Source: Synechococcus sp. RS9909 (GTDB taxonomy: Bacteria > Cyanobacteriota > Cyanobacteriia > PCC-6307 > Cyanobiaceae). From it: a DNA stretch of 64,000 nucleotides. The stretch is taken from contig NZ_CP047943.1 of assembly GCF_014279595.1 (NCBI RefSeq), forward strand, positions 434,001 through 498,000. The letters run 5' to 3'. Below are positions 57,632 through 64,000 of the stretch, in pieces. The position numbers and the translations under genes were made by a program. Each line of letters starts with the position of its first letter. Position 1 is the stretch's first letter. The notes beneath the pieces are model-generated. The model had not been told where the DNA came from, ran no database searches, and worked only from the letters and a program-made list of their open reading frames with translations.

Positions 57632-57973
57632 GTGCCCTTCTTCATCAAACATGAGACGTTCACGCCTGCCACGGCGGCCTTGTCCGTGGCTCAGCGTCGT
57701 CGTCACCTGGAGGCCCATCGCGATTGGGTGGAGCAGCAGCGGACCTTGGGATCGATTCTCTCCAGTGGCTTCCTTGTCGATGGCGCGGGCCAACCCGGCG
57801 GCGGCGGGCTGCTGGTGCTGGAGGCCGAGAGTTATGCCCAGGCCCTGGCGCTGGTGCAGCAGGATCCGATGGTGGCCCGTGGCCTGGTGAATTGGACTCT
57901 GCAGCAGTGGCGGCCGGTGGCGGGGCTGCCGCTCATTGACGCCCCGTCTCCAGCTCCAGACCGGCCCGACTGA
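57632..57973 (+). CDS. YciI-like protein
   Basis: A 113-residue protein of the YCII (ferredoxin-like) family: VAQRRRHLEAHRDWVEQQR with the family His-Asp pair, then GGGLLVLEAESYAQALALVQQDP. The start is GTG at 57632, 18 bp after the glsF stop, so it is probably co-transcribed with glsF. The last 41 bp overlap the end of the convergent TolC-like gene. The role is unknown. Confidence 0.82.
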   Translation: MPFFIKHETFTPATAALSVAQRRRHLEAHRDWVEQQRTLGSILSSGFLVDGAGQPGGGGLLVLEAESYAQALALVQQDPMVARGLVNWTLQQWRPVAGLPLIDAPSPAPDRPD

Positions 57974-59369
57974 GATTCCATTGCTGGATCGCCGTTGCTT
58001 CAGCGCTGCGGGCTGCTTGCAGGTCGCGTTGGGCCAGCAGCAGTTCGGTGACCGGCGCGATGCCGGCGCGATAGCGCAGCTGGGCGTCACGCACCGCTTC
58101 TTCGGTGGCGATCACAGCCTCCCTGCTGGAGACCATGGCGGCCTTGGCGCTGCGGTGGGTGTGCCAGAAGGTCTCCACCGCCTGGATGATCGCCTGTTTG
58201 CGTTGTTCCAGCAGCAGGCGTTGTTGGTCGACCTGACTGCGCGCCAGGGCTGCACTCTGGGCTGACAGCCCACCGTCGAACAGGGGTTGGCGCAGGGTGA
58301 GCAGCACGCCGTAGTCGTAGAAGCTGCCGCTGGCACTGCCGCTGCTGCTCAACGTTGGCAACTCCAGCTCACCGGCGACGGGTACGTTGCTGAAGCGACC
58401 ATTGCTGTTGAGCACCGGCACATTCAGGTTGTCGCCACTGATGCCGCCGCCGAGCAGGAGCCCCACCCGCGGCAGCATCGTGCCACTGGCGGCCCTTACT
58501 TTCGCTTCCGCGGCGGCCTGTGCCTGCGCGATCACCTCCAGAGCCGGGCGATTGCGGGTGGCGGCCTCGATCGAAGCCTGCAGCTCCAGGGGCCATGACG
58601 ACTCGGCCAGGAGGGGATCGGTGGCTTCCACCCTCTGATCGGCCGGAAGGTTGAGCAATCGGGCCAGGGCGCTGGCGGCAATCGCCCGGGCCGAGCGGGC
58701 GGCGCTGAGTCCGCGCTGGTCGGTGGCGAGCAGGGCACGAGCGCGGAACACATCGATGCGTGCGCCCAGGCCGCCATCTCGCAGCGCTTCCGCATCCTTG
58801 AGCAGCTCGCTGGAGAGGGCGATCGATCGCTGCCACACGGGGATCAGCGCGTCGCTGAGCTGCAGGTTCAGATAGGCATTGGTGATGGCGAACCGGCTTT
58901 GCCGCCGCTGCTCGGCGATCCGTGCCGCGGCGGCCCGATCCAGGGCCTTGGCCGCCGACAGCAGCGGTCCACGTTCGAAGTCGATCAGGGGATAGGTGAG
59001 TGCGAGCCCGATGTTGCCGAAGGTGTTCTGGATCACGGCGTAGCCATCAGCGCCGAGATCGAGATCGAGGTCGCCGATGGTGGGCAGATTGGAGATGAAC
59101 CCGATCGAGCTGCCCACCTGGGCCCAGCTGCCGAGGCCCACCACATCGAGCTTCGGCAGAAACAGGCTGCGGCTGACGCCGACACCCGCTGCGGTGCTTG
59201 CCTTTTCGGCCTCGCTCTGCTGGAGCATGAGCGAGTCTTCCATGCCCTGCGCCAGGGCCTGGTCCAGGCTCAGGCCGAGAGGGTCGCTCAGCCTTTCGGG
59301 TGCGGCGTTGGCCGGCAGCCAGGATGCGGCGGCCATCAGCAGGGAAACCAGGAGCCGTCGTCGGAGCAT
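57933..59369 (-). CDS. TolC-family outer membrane efflux protein
   Basis: A 478-residue outer-membrane factor. A Sec signal (MLRRRLLVSLLMAAASWLPANA) precedes two OEP repeats of long helices (LSLDQALAQGMEDSLMLQ; AIIQAVETFWHTHRSAKAAM) and beta-barrel strands (FYDYGVLLTLRQPLFDGG). It is divergent, with an 87-bp gap, from a HlyD-type adaptor gene, so the two should form a tripartite export path. Confidence 0.9.
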   Translation of the reverse strand: MLRRRLLVSLLMAAASWLPANAAPERLSDPLGLSLDQALAQGMEDSLMLQQSEAEKASTAAGVGVSRSLFLPKLDVVGLGSWAQVGSSIGFISNLPTIGDLDLDLGADGYAVIQNTFGNIGLALTYPLIDFERGPLLSAAKALDRAAAARIAEQRRQSRFAITNAYLNLQLSDALIPVWQRSIALSSELLKDAEALRDGGLGARIDVFRARALLATDQRGLSAARSARAIAASALARLLNLPADQRVEATDPLLAESSWPLELQASIEAATRNRPALEVIAQAQAAAEAKVRAASGTMLPRVGLLLGGGISGDNLNVPVLNSNGRFSNVPVAGELELPTLSSSGSASGSFYDYGVLLTLRQPLFDGGLSAQSAALARSQVDQQRLLLEQRKQAIIQAVETFWHTHRSAKAAMVSSREAVIATEEAVRDAQLRYRAGIAPVTELLLAQRDLQAARSAEATAIQQWNLSRAGLELETGRQ

Positions 59370-59456
59370 GCCGGTGGAGCCTTCAGCGGTGGCGCGGAGC
59401 CATCCAAAAACGGCGCTACCCTACGCGCGTTTTCAAAGCGCATGGGTGAAGCGCGG

Positions 59457-60692
59457 ATGAGTGCTCTGTTGCAACGGTGCTGGCCGATTGCCCTCGTCAC
59501 CGGTGCGACAGCGGTGTGGGCGGTGGTTCCGGCGATCAATGTGCAGGTGTTCGGATCCGCCGTGTTGCTCGCCCCTGGCGACCGCCGGGGGCTGTACAGC
59601 CGCTCACCCGGCCAGGTGCTCAACCTGAGCGTTCCAGTCGGAACACGTGTGGCCAAGGATCAGGTGCTCGTCCGGCTCGATCGCATCGATCAGGCCGCCC
59701 CTGGTGGTGCCGCCCCCACCGGTCAGCCCCAGGCTCTGGATCGTCAGCTCGAGGCCAACGCGGATCAACAGCAGGGACTGGTGGAGCAGTTGCGCGCCAA
59801 CACCTCTGAGGTGGAGGCCCTGCGTCAGCAGATCACCACGCTGCAGGTGAGCAATCAACCGGTGGGGCAGCAGCTCACGGCGCTGGAAAGCTTGCGTCAG
59901 AAGCAGGTGATCCCCACCTACAGCCCCCTCTGGGTGGCCGCCCAGGATCTTTATCTCGGCAATAAGGCGGCCATCCGTTCGCTCGAGGCGAAGATCGCTC
60001 AGCTGGAAGCGAATCGCGGGCTTCTTCAGGCCCAGCAGGCCGAGTTGCGGGCGGTGCGGGCCGAGCTGGAGGCCGTGAGTCAGTCGCTGGAGCTGCGTGC
60101 TCCCGAGCCCGGCCGGTTGGTGAGCTGGGCCGTGGAGGAGGGCCAGCCCGTGCTGCCTGGCGAGCGCCTGGGCACGTTGGCTCTGGAGCGGCCGAGTGCG
60201 GCATCCAGGCAGGCGATGGCGCTGTTCACCGAGGCGGATGCCACGCGGCTTCGCGTCGGCGCACCGATCGAAATCGAGCCGATCCTGCAGAGCCGCAATC
60301 AATACGGCGGCACGGCGCAGCGCTACGGCGGCGTCGAAGGAACGATCAAGGCGATTTCGCCCACACCGCTGGATGCAGCTGCCCTTGCCAGTGTGGTGGG
60401 CGAAGCCGATCTGGCGCTGTCGCTGGTGGCGCGGGCCCGGCAGGAAGCCTATGGAGAAGGCGGTGATCCGCTGGCGATTCTTCCTGGCAAGGCCACAGCG
60501 CCACTGATGCTCGTGCGGGTGGAGTTGGAGTCGGCGCCAACCCCCTCCGGATTGCGCTGGAGTGGGGGCCGCGGGCCTGATCTGCGGTTTGACGATGGTC
60601 AGCCCGCTGAAGCCAAGGCCTCCGTCGAACGACGGTCTCTGGTGAGCTACGCCCTGCCGTTTCTGCGCTGGATTGCCGGCTTCAATCGCTGA
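59457..60692 (+). CDS. HlyD-family membrane fusion protein
   Basis: A 411-residue periplasmic adaptor. One N-terminal membrane helix (about 8-28) is followed by a biotinyl-lipoyl half (SRSPGQVLNLSVPVGTRVAKDQ), a long coiled-coil hairpin (about 90-215), the second lipoyl half (GRLVSWAVEEGQPV), and beta-barrel segments. It resembles adaptors of peptide or bacteriocin export systems more than AaeA, but no ABC transporter lies nearby; instead a small membrane protein and an FUSC protein follow. ATG 59457 or 59442 could be the start. Confidence 0.85.
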   Translation: MSALLQRCWPIALVTGATAVWAVVPAINVQVFGSAVLLAPGDRRGLYSRSPGQVLNLSVPVGTRVAKDQVLVRLDRIDQAAPGGAAPTGQPQALDRQLEANADQQQGLVEQLRANTSEVEALRQQITTLQVSNQPVGQQLTALESLRQKQVIPTYSPLWVAAQDLYLGNKAAIRSLEAKIAQLEANRGLLQAQQAELRAVRAELEAVSQSLELRAPEPGRLVSWAVEEGQPVLPGERLGTLALERPSAASRQAMALFTEADATRLRVGAPIEIEPILQSRNQYGGTAQRYGGVEGTIKAISPTPLDAAALASVVGEADLALSLVARARQEAYGEGGDPLAILPGKATAPLMLVRVELESAPTPSGLRWSGGRGPDLRFDDGQPAEAKASVERRSLVSYALPFLRWIAGFNR

Positions 60693-60715
60693 CCTTTCGA
60701 TCTCCCCGCCTCCCC

Positions 60716-60919
60716 GTGTCCCGTCACCCCCTTGCCCCATCCAGTTGGTTGCACGCCCTGCGTCAGCCGGCCCCGTGGATCGCCCTCGTGTTGTTCACGA
60801 TCACGGTGTTCAGCACGGCACCAAGGCTCTGGTTCTGGTTGGCGCTGCTGATGATTGTGCTTCTGGTGGGCTGGGTTCAGGCGCTCAAGCATGACCCGGC
60901 CGATCCCCATGGCGACTGA
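60716..60919 (+). CDS. Small membrane protein, 67 aa
   Basis: The GTG start at 60716 lies 23 bp after the HlyD stop. The product has two hydrophobic helices (APWIALVLFTITVFSTAP; LWFWLALLMIVLLVGWV) with a short charged tail. Its last 11 bp overlap the start of the FUSC gene, so it is translated with it. By size and place it recalls the small AaeX-like protein of aromatic-acid efflux operons, but no sequence family is recognised. Confidence 0.65.
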   Translation: MSRHPLAPSSWLHALRQPAPWIALVLFTITVFSTAPRLWFWLALLMIVLLVGWVQALKHDPADPHGD

Positions 60920-62030
60920 GGCCCAGTGGCTCGGCTTGCGGGCAGCTCTGGCGATCGGCCTGGCTGCGAGCATCACGCGGCTGATTTGCCTCACGCTTGG
61001 TCTGGGCGACATCCCCGCCGCCTACGGCGTGGTGGTGGGCGTGTTGGTGGTGCGTCCCGATTTCTGTCGCTGGCCTCCGCTCATCTACCCGGTGTTGATG
61101 GTGATCGCCGCTGTGGCGATGGGCGTGGGGCTCAGTGTGCGCATGATGTTTCCCGATGCCCCCCAGGTGTGGTGGTTCGGCATTGTTGGTGTGGTGATGC
61201 AGCTCCTGGCGGTGGCACTGCCGGCCAAGCTGGCGTTGCTCACCAACGTGGTGGCCGCCGCCGGGGTGTTGCCCCTGCTGGATCCGTCGGCGACCTGGGC
61301 TGACTGGGGACATCAGCTGGAGGCCATCGCCATCGGGTTGGCCGTTGGCACCGCCCTGCAGTGGGGGTTGACGCCATCGGGCTATGGCGCCCCGGCACCA
61401 CCGAGTGGGCCGGAAGGGGAGGATTTGCCTCTGGCGGAGCGGTATCGCTTGGCCTTCGCCAGCTGGAGCTTCTGGCGCAAACTCGTGCTGGCGGCGTTCG
61501 CCCTGGCGATCGGCGTTGGCCTGGGAACGCTGACCCCCAAATACCTCTATTTCGGTGTGGTGCTGCTGCTCAACGACAGCATCGGCGCCACCATGGCCCG
61601 GGTGCGTGACCGGATGGTGGGGGTGAGCCTGGGGGTGTTGATGCCCCTGCTGGTGTTCAACACCATCGGTCTCAACAGCGTGGGTGTGGGGTTGGCCATG
61701 GGTGGCACGGCGGCCCTGGTGGCTGCCCTGAATCTCGGCCCCTACCTGCGCACGGCCCTGATCTCCAGCGGGGTGGCGTTTGCCGGCTATGGGCCGCTCG
61801 TGGCCTGGTATATCCCGAATCGCTGGATCGACTACCTGCTGGGAAGCGGCCTGGCGCTGTTGTCCGGGGTGCTCCTCTTCCCCCAGTCATCGCTGCGCCG
61901 CTACCGCCGTCTGCTCGATCGGGGTGATCCGGACAGTCTGGAGCAGCTGCGCCGGCTCTACCCGGCGGCCCGTGAAGAAGCCGCCTGGTTGGGGCAGGGC
62001 CTTGTCAGTCCAGACGCTCAGCGTGGGTGA
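60909..62030 (+). CDS. FUSC family inner-membrane transporter
   Basis: A 373-residue protein with two blocks of about five to six membrane helices separated by a soluble loop (about 150-180), as in FUSC/AaeB-like exporters. Typical stretches are [21 protein letters not shown] and the repeat-like [27 protein letters not shown] 60909 overlaps the 67-residue gene by 11 bp. The end overlaps convergent lipA by 13 bp. Substrates may be aromatic acids or other amphiphiles; this is inference from the family. Confidence 0.78.
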   Translation: MATEAQWLGLRAALAIGLAASITRLICLTLGLGDIPAAYGVVVGVLVVRPDFCRWPPLIYPVLMVIAAVAMGVGLSVRMMFPDAPQVWWFGIVGVVMQLLAVALPAKLALLTNVVAAAGVLPLLDPSATWADWGHQLEAIAIGLAVGTALQWGLTPSGYGAPAPPSGPEGEDLPLAERYRLAFASWSFWRKLVLAAFALAIGVGLGTLTPKYLYFGVVLLLNDSIGATMARVRDRMVGVSLGVLMPLLVFNTIGLNSVGVGLAMGGTAALVAALNLGPYLRTALISSGVAFAGYGPLVAWYIPNRWIDYLLGSGLALLSGVLLFPQSSLRRYRRLLDRGDPDSLEQLRRLYPAAREEAAWLGQGLVSPDAQRG

Positions 62031-62896
62031 GTGGCCATCAGCCGTTGAACCTCCGCCGCGTGATAGCTGCTGCGCGTCAGCGGGCTGCTCACCACCTGCA
62101 GGAAGCCGAGCTGGTCTTCACCATGTCGGCGGAAGCTCTCGAATTGCTCCGGGGTCACGAACCGATGCACCGGCAGATGCTTAGGCCCCGGCGAGAGGTA
62201 CTGGCCGATGGTGACGATGTCGACCGCATGGCGCCGCAGGTCGGCCATTGTCTCGCGCACCTCGGCATCGGTTTCCCCCAGCCCCACCATCAGGCCTGAT
62301 TTGCTGTAGGCCTTCGGCCAGCCCTCCCGAACGCGTTGCAACAGCTCCAGCGAGCGGCTGTACATCCCCTGCGGTCGCGCCCGTTTGTAGAGGCTGGGAA
62401 CGGTTTCGATGTTGTGGTTCAGCACATCCGGTGCGGCGTCCATCACGGTGGCCAGGGCGTTCCAGTCGCCGCAGAAATCAGGAATCAGCAGTTCGATCGT
62501 GGTCAGGGGAGAGCGCTGACGCACCTGTTGGATGCAGGCGACGAACTGACTGGCCCCGCCGTCGTTCAGGTCGTCGCGGTTCACCGAGGTGATCACCACG
62601 TGGCGAAGTCCAAGTCGCGCCACCGCCTCGCCCAGCCGTTCGGGCTCGGTGGGGTCGAGTTCCCGCACGCTCTTGTCGAAATCGATGTCGCAGTAGGGGC
62701 AGGCGCGGGTGCAGCCGGGCCCCATGATCAGAAACGTGGCGGTGCCACCGGCGAAGCACTCGCCGATATTGGGGCAGCTCGCTTCCTGGCAGACCGTGTT
62801 GAGCCTGAGATCGAGCAGCAGATCGGCCACGGCGCCGATCCGTTCCCGCTGCGGCGCTTTGACGCGCAGCCACTCAGGTTTCAAGGCGGAGGTCAT
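62018..62896 (-). CDS. lipA: Lipoyl synthase
   Basis: A 292-residue radical SAM enzyme that inserts two sulfurs into octanoyl groups to make lipoate. Both [4Fe-4S] sets are present: auxiliary cluster C36, C41, C47 ([12 protein letters not shown]) and the radical SAM cluster C62, C66, C69 (CTRACPYC). The length is normal. It overlaps the FUSC gene by 13 bp on the opposite strand and is 18 bp from tRNA-Pro. Confidence 0.96.
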   Translation of the reverse strand: MTSALKPEWLRVKAPQRERIGAVADLLLDLRLNTVCQEASCPNIGECFAGGTATFLIMGPGCTRACPYCDIDFDKSVRELDPTEPERLGEAVARLGLRHVVITSVNRDDLNDGGASQFVACIQQVRQRSPLTTIELLIPDFCGDWNALATVMDAAPDVLNHNIETVPSLYKRARPQGMYSRSLELLQRVREGWPKAYSKSGLMVGLGETDAEVRETMADLRRHAVDIVTIGQYLSPGPKHLPVHRFVTPEQFESFRRHGEDQLGFLQVVSSPLTRSSYHAAEVQRLMATHPR

Positions 62897-62914
62897 CTTC
62901 TACAGTCGAGCCAT

Positions 62915-62988
62915 CGGGATGTAGCGCAGCTTGGTAGCGCACTTCGTTCGGGACGAAGGGGCCGCAGGTTCGAATCCTGTCATCCCGA
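62915..62988 (+). tRNA. tRNA-Pro (anticodon CGG)
   Basis: A 74-nt tRNA. The acceptor arm CGGGATG pairs with CATCCCG with discriminator A, the D-arm is GCGCAGCTTGGTAGCGC, the anticodon stem CTTCG/CGAAG flanks loop TTCGGGA (anticodon CGG), and the T-arm is GCAGGTTCGAATCCTGT. CCA is not encoded. Confidence 0.95.
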
Positions 62989-62999
62989 CTGCATGACGA

Positions 63000-64000
63000 T
63001 CAGCTCAGGGCAGCGCCGGGGTACCCCCTCGGCGTCACCATCCGATCTGAGGCCACGTAGGTGCTGCTGTTGCCCACGAGCAACACTGTCAACATATCGA
63101 CGTCGTCTGGATTGAGAGCACCCAGGGTGGTGTGGTGCAGGCTCTCCTCCGGGCGGCCGAGCTGGCGAGCCAGCAGCACGGGTGTGACATTGCTCCGTTC
63201 CGCCAGCAGCAGGTCTTTGGCCCGGGCCAGTTGCCAGTCCCGATCCCGGGAGCGGGGGTTGTAGAGCGCTACGACGAAATCGCCCTTGGCGGCTGCCTCC
63301 AGCCGTCGTTCGATCACGGGCCAGGGGGTGAGGCGATCACTGAGGCTGATCGTGCAGAAGTCGTGCATCAGGGGGGCTCCTGCCCGGGCTGCCGCCAGCT
63401 GCAGGGCGGAGATGCCGGGGTGCACGGTAAAGGCGGGTCGCTCACATTCCGGCAATGCGAGCCAGAGCTCCAGGGCCAGTCCCGCCATGCCATAGATGCC
63501 GCTGTCGCCAGAGGACACCAACGCCACCCGCACGCCCTGCCGGGCCAGGTCCAGCGCCTGGACACAGCGTTCCCGTTCCCGGGTCAGCTGGCCATCCAGG
63601 CGCACCTGATCGCAGCGCCGCAAGGGTTCCAGCAGGTCGAGGTAGAGGCCATAGCCCACCCAGACGCTGCACTGGGCCAGGGCGCGCCGGGCCTCGGGAG
63701 TGAGGAGATTCAGATCTCCAGGACCGCTTCCGATCAGATGGAGCTGCCCCCGCTGGGGAGCGTGGGGCTGGGGCGCCTGGGCGATCGCCACTGTGGCGGC
63801 ACCCCGTTCCTGGCTGCTCTGTGGTTTTTCGATCGTTTTGGCCTGCCGGAGTCGGCCCTGTTCACCTGCAGCGAGAAGGGCCGCGGCTTCCGCCACCGAT
63901 GCCGTGCCCATCTCCGCTTCCACCACCTCGGACGGGTTGGGCACCGCCACGGCCGCCAGTGCTTCAGAGCTCTGCAGGCGCAGGGGCCAGCCGTGCTGCT
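63000..64000 (-). CDS. cobJ: CbiG-CobJ fusion (precorrin-3B C17-methyltransferase part), 5' end beyond window
   Basis: The frame is open to the window edge, so the start is missing. The last 240 residues are a complete precorrin-3B C17-methyltransferase (HLIGSGPGDLNLLTPEARR; SSGDSGIYGMAG; NPRSRDRDWQLARAKDLLL), which makes the ring-contracted precorrin-4 in B12 synthesis. Before it lies the end of a CbiG domain (VAVPNPSEVVEAEMGTAS; EAAALLAAGE) and a short linker. Cyanobacterial CobJ is often fused to CbiG like this. A GTG at 63950 exists but would cut through CbiG. Confidence 0.88.
   Translation of the reverse strand, partial: QHGWPLRLQSSEALAAVAVPNPSEVVEAEMGTASVAEAAALLAAGEQGRLRQAKTIEKPQSSQERGAATVAIAQAPQPHAPQRGQLHLIGSGPGDLNLLTPEARRALAQCSVWVGYGLYLDLLEPLRRCDQVRLDGQLTRERERCVQALDLARQGVRVALVSSGDSGIYGMAGLALELWLALPECERPAFTVHPGISALQLAAARAGAPLMHDFCTISLSDRLTPWPVIERRLEAAAKGDFVVALYNPRSRDRDWQLARAKDLLLAERSNVTPVLLARQLGRPEESLHHTTLGALNPDDVDMLTVLLVGNSSTYVASDRMVTPRGYPGAALS

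Noticed and set aside
56078-58090. 670-residue open frame antisense to glsF
   Set aside because: It is a shadow of the conserved FMN and beta-helix parts of Fd-GOGAT.
1-64000. CRISPR arrays, insertion sequences, prophage or integrase genes
   Set aside because: No repeat-spacer pattern, transposase, integrase or phage structural gene was seen anywhere in the window.

Overview
The window is a gene-dense, high-GC stretch of chromosome from an oxygenic picocyanobacterium of the marine or halotolerant Synechococcus/Cyanobium group. The evidence is psbA (D1), psbO, crtR, ferredoxin-dependent glutamate synthase, DapL-type lysine synthesis, NDH-2, ycf20, a stand-alone PCP-reductase domain, RNase E ending in the cyanobacterial PNPase-binding nonapeptide, and two families of marine compatible-solute genes. 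No insertion sequence, prophage, CRISPR array or rRNA operon is visible. Intergenic gaps are all under 300 bp, and nine of twelve convergent protein-gene pairs overlap at their 3' ends.

Layout. 0-13.5 kb: housekeeping genes (trmB start, FIST protein, DUF3177, ileS, tRNA-Leu, crtR, gatC, creatininase family, a 47-residue membrane protein, YhhQ-type transporter, 3-methyladenine glycosylase, pyrB, NDH-2, ycf20), then a cluster of very small genes led by tRNA-Ala. 13.5-21.9 kb: DUF2555, coaBC, psbO, sat, ftsH, a divergent KDPG aldolase, a basic-tailed protein and aroC. 21.9-30.9 kb: an osmolyte block containing glycine betaine synthesis by methylation (bsmA, bsmB), a divergent glycine betaine ABC transporter (proVWX), and glucosylglycerate synthesis and breakdown (gpgS, a GH13 phosphorylase, gpgP). 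31.4-31.9 kb: a deletion scar in which the start of alsS (acetolactate synthase) is joined out of frame to the end of alsD (acetolactate decarboxylase). 32-37.4 kb: psbA of the E130 type, divergent from a radical SAM gene, then a CPBP protease, clpS and dapL. 37.4-46 kb: a TIGR03960-like radical SAM gene, rne, rnhB, DUF1997, pheA, a quinone methyltransferase of the Sll0418 type and a LON-domain protein. 46-50.8 kb: the str operon (rpsL-rpsG-fusA-tuf-rpsJ). 50.9-57.9 kb: an IscA-like protein, a phosphodiester glycosidase-like protein, glsF and a YciI protein. 57.9-62 kb: a candidate efflux module (TolC / HlyD / 67-residue membrane protein / FUSC). The window ends with lipA, tRNA-Pro and the 3' part of a cbiG-cobJ fusion.

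How the genes fit together. The osmolyte block would let the cell make glycine betaine from glycine, import it, and hold glucosylglycerate as a second charged solute that can be recycled by phosphorolysis; this fits a variable-salinity or nitrogen-poor marine habitat. psbA, psbO, ftsH, crtR and the radical SAM neighbour of psbA belong to photosystem II function and repair or light acclimation. The least familiar parts are the efflux module, the tiny-gene cluster at 12.8-13.5 kb, the 47-residue membrane protein at 8.1 kb, and the alsS/alsD scar.
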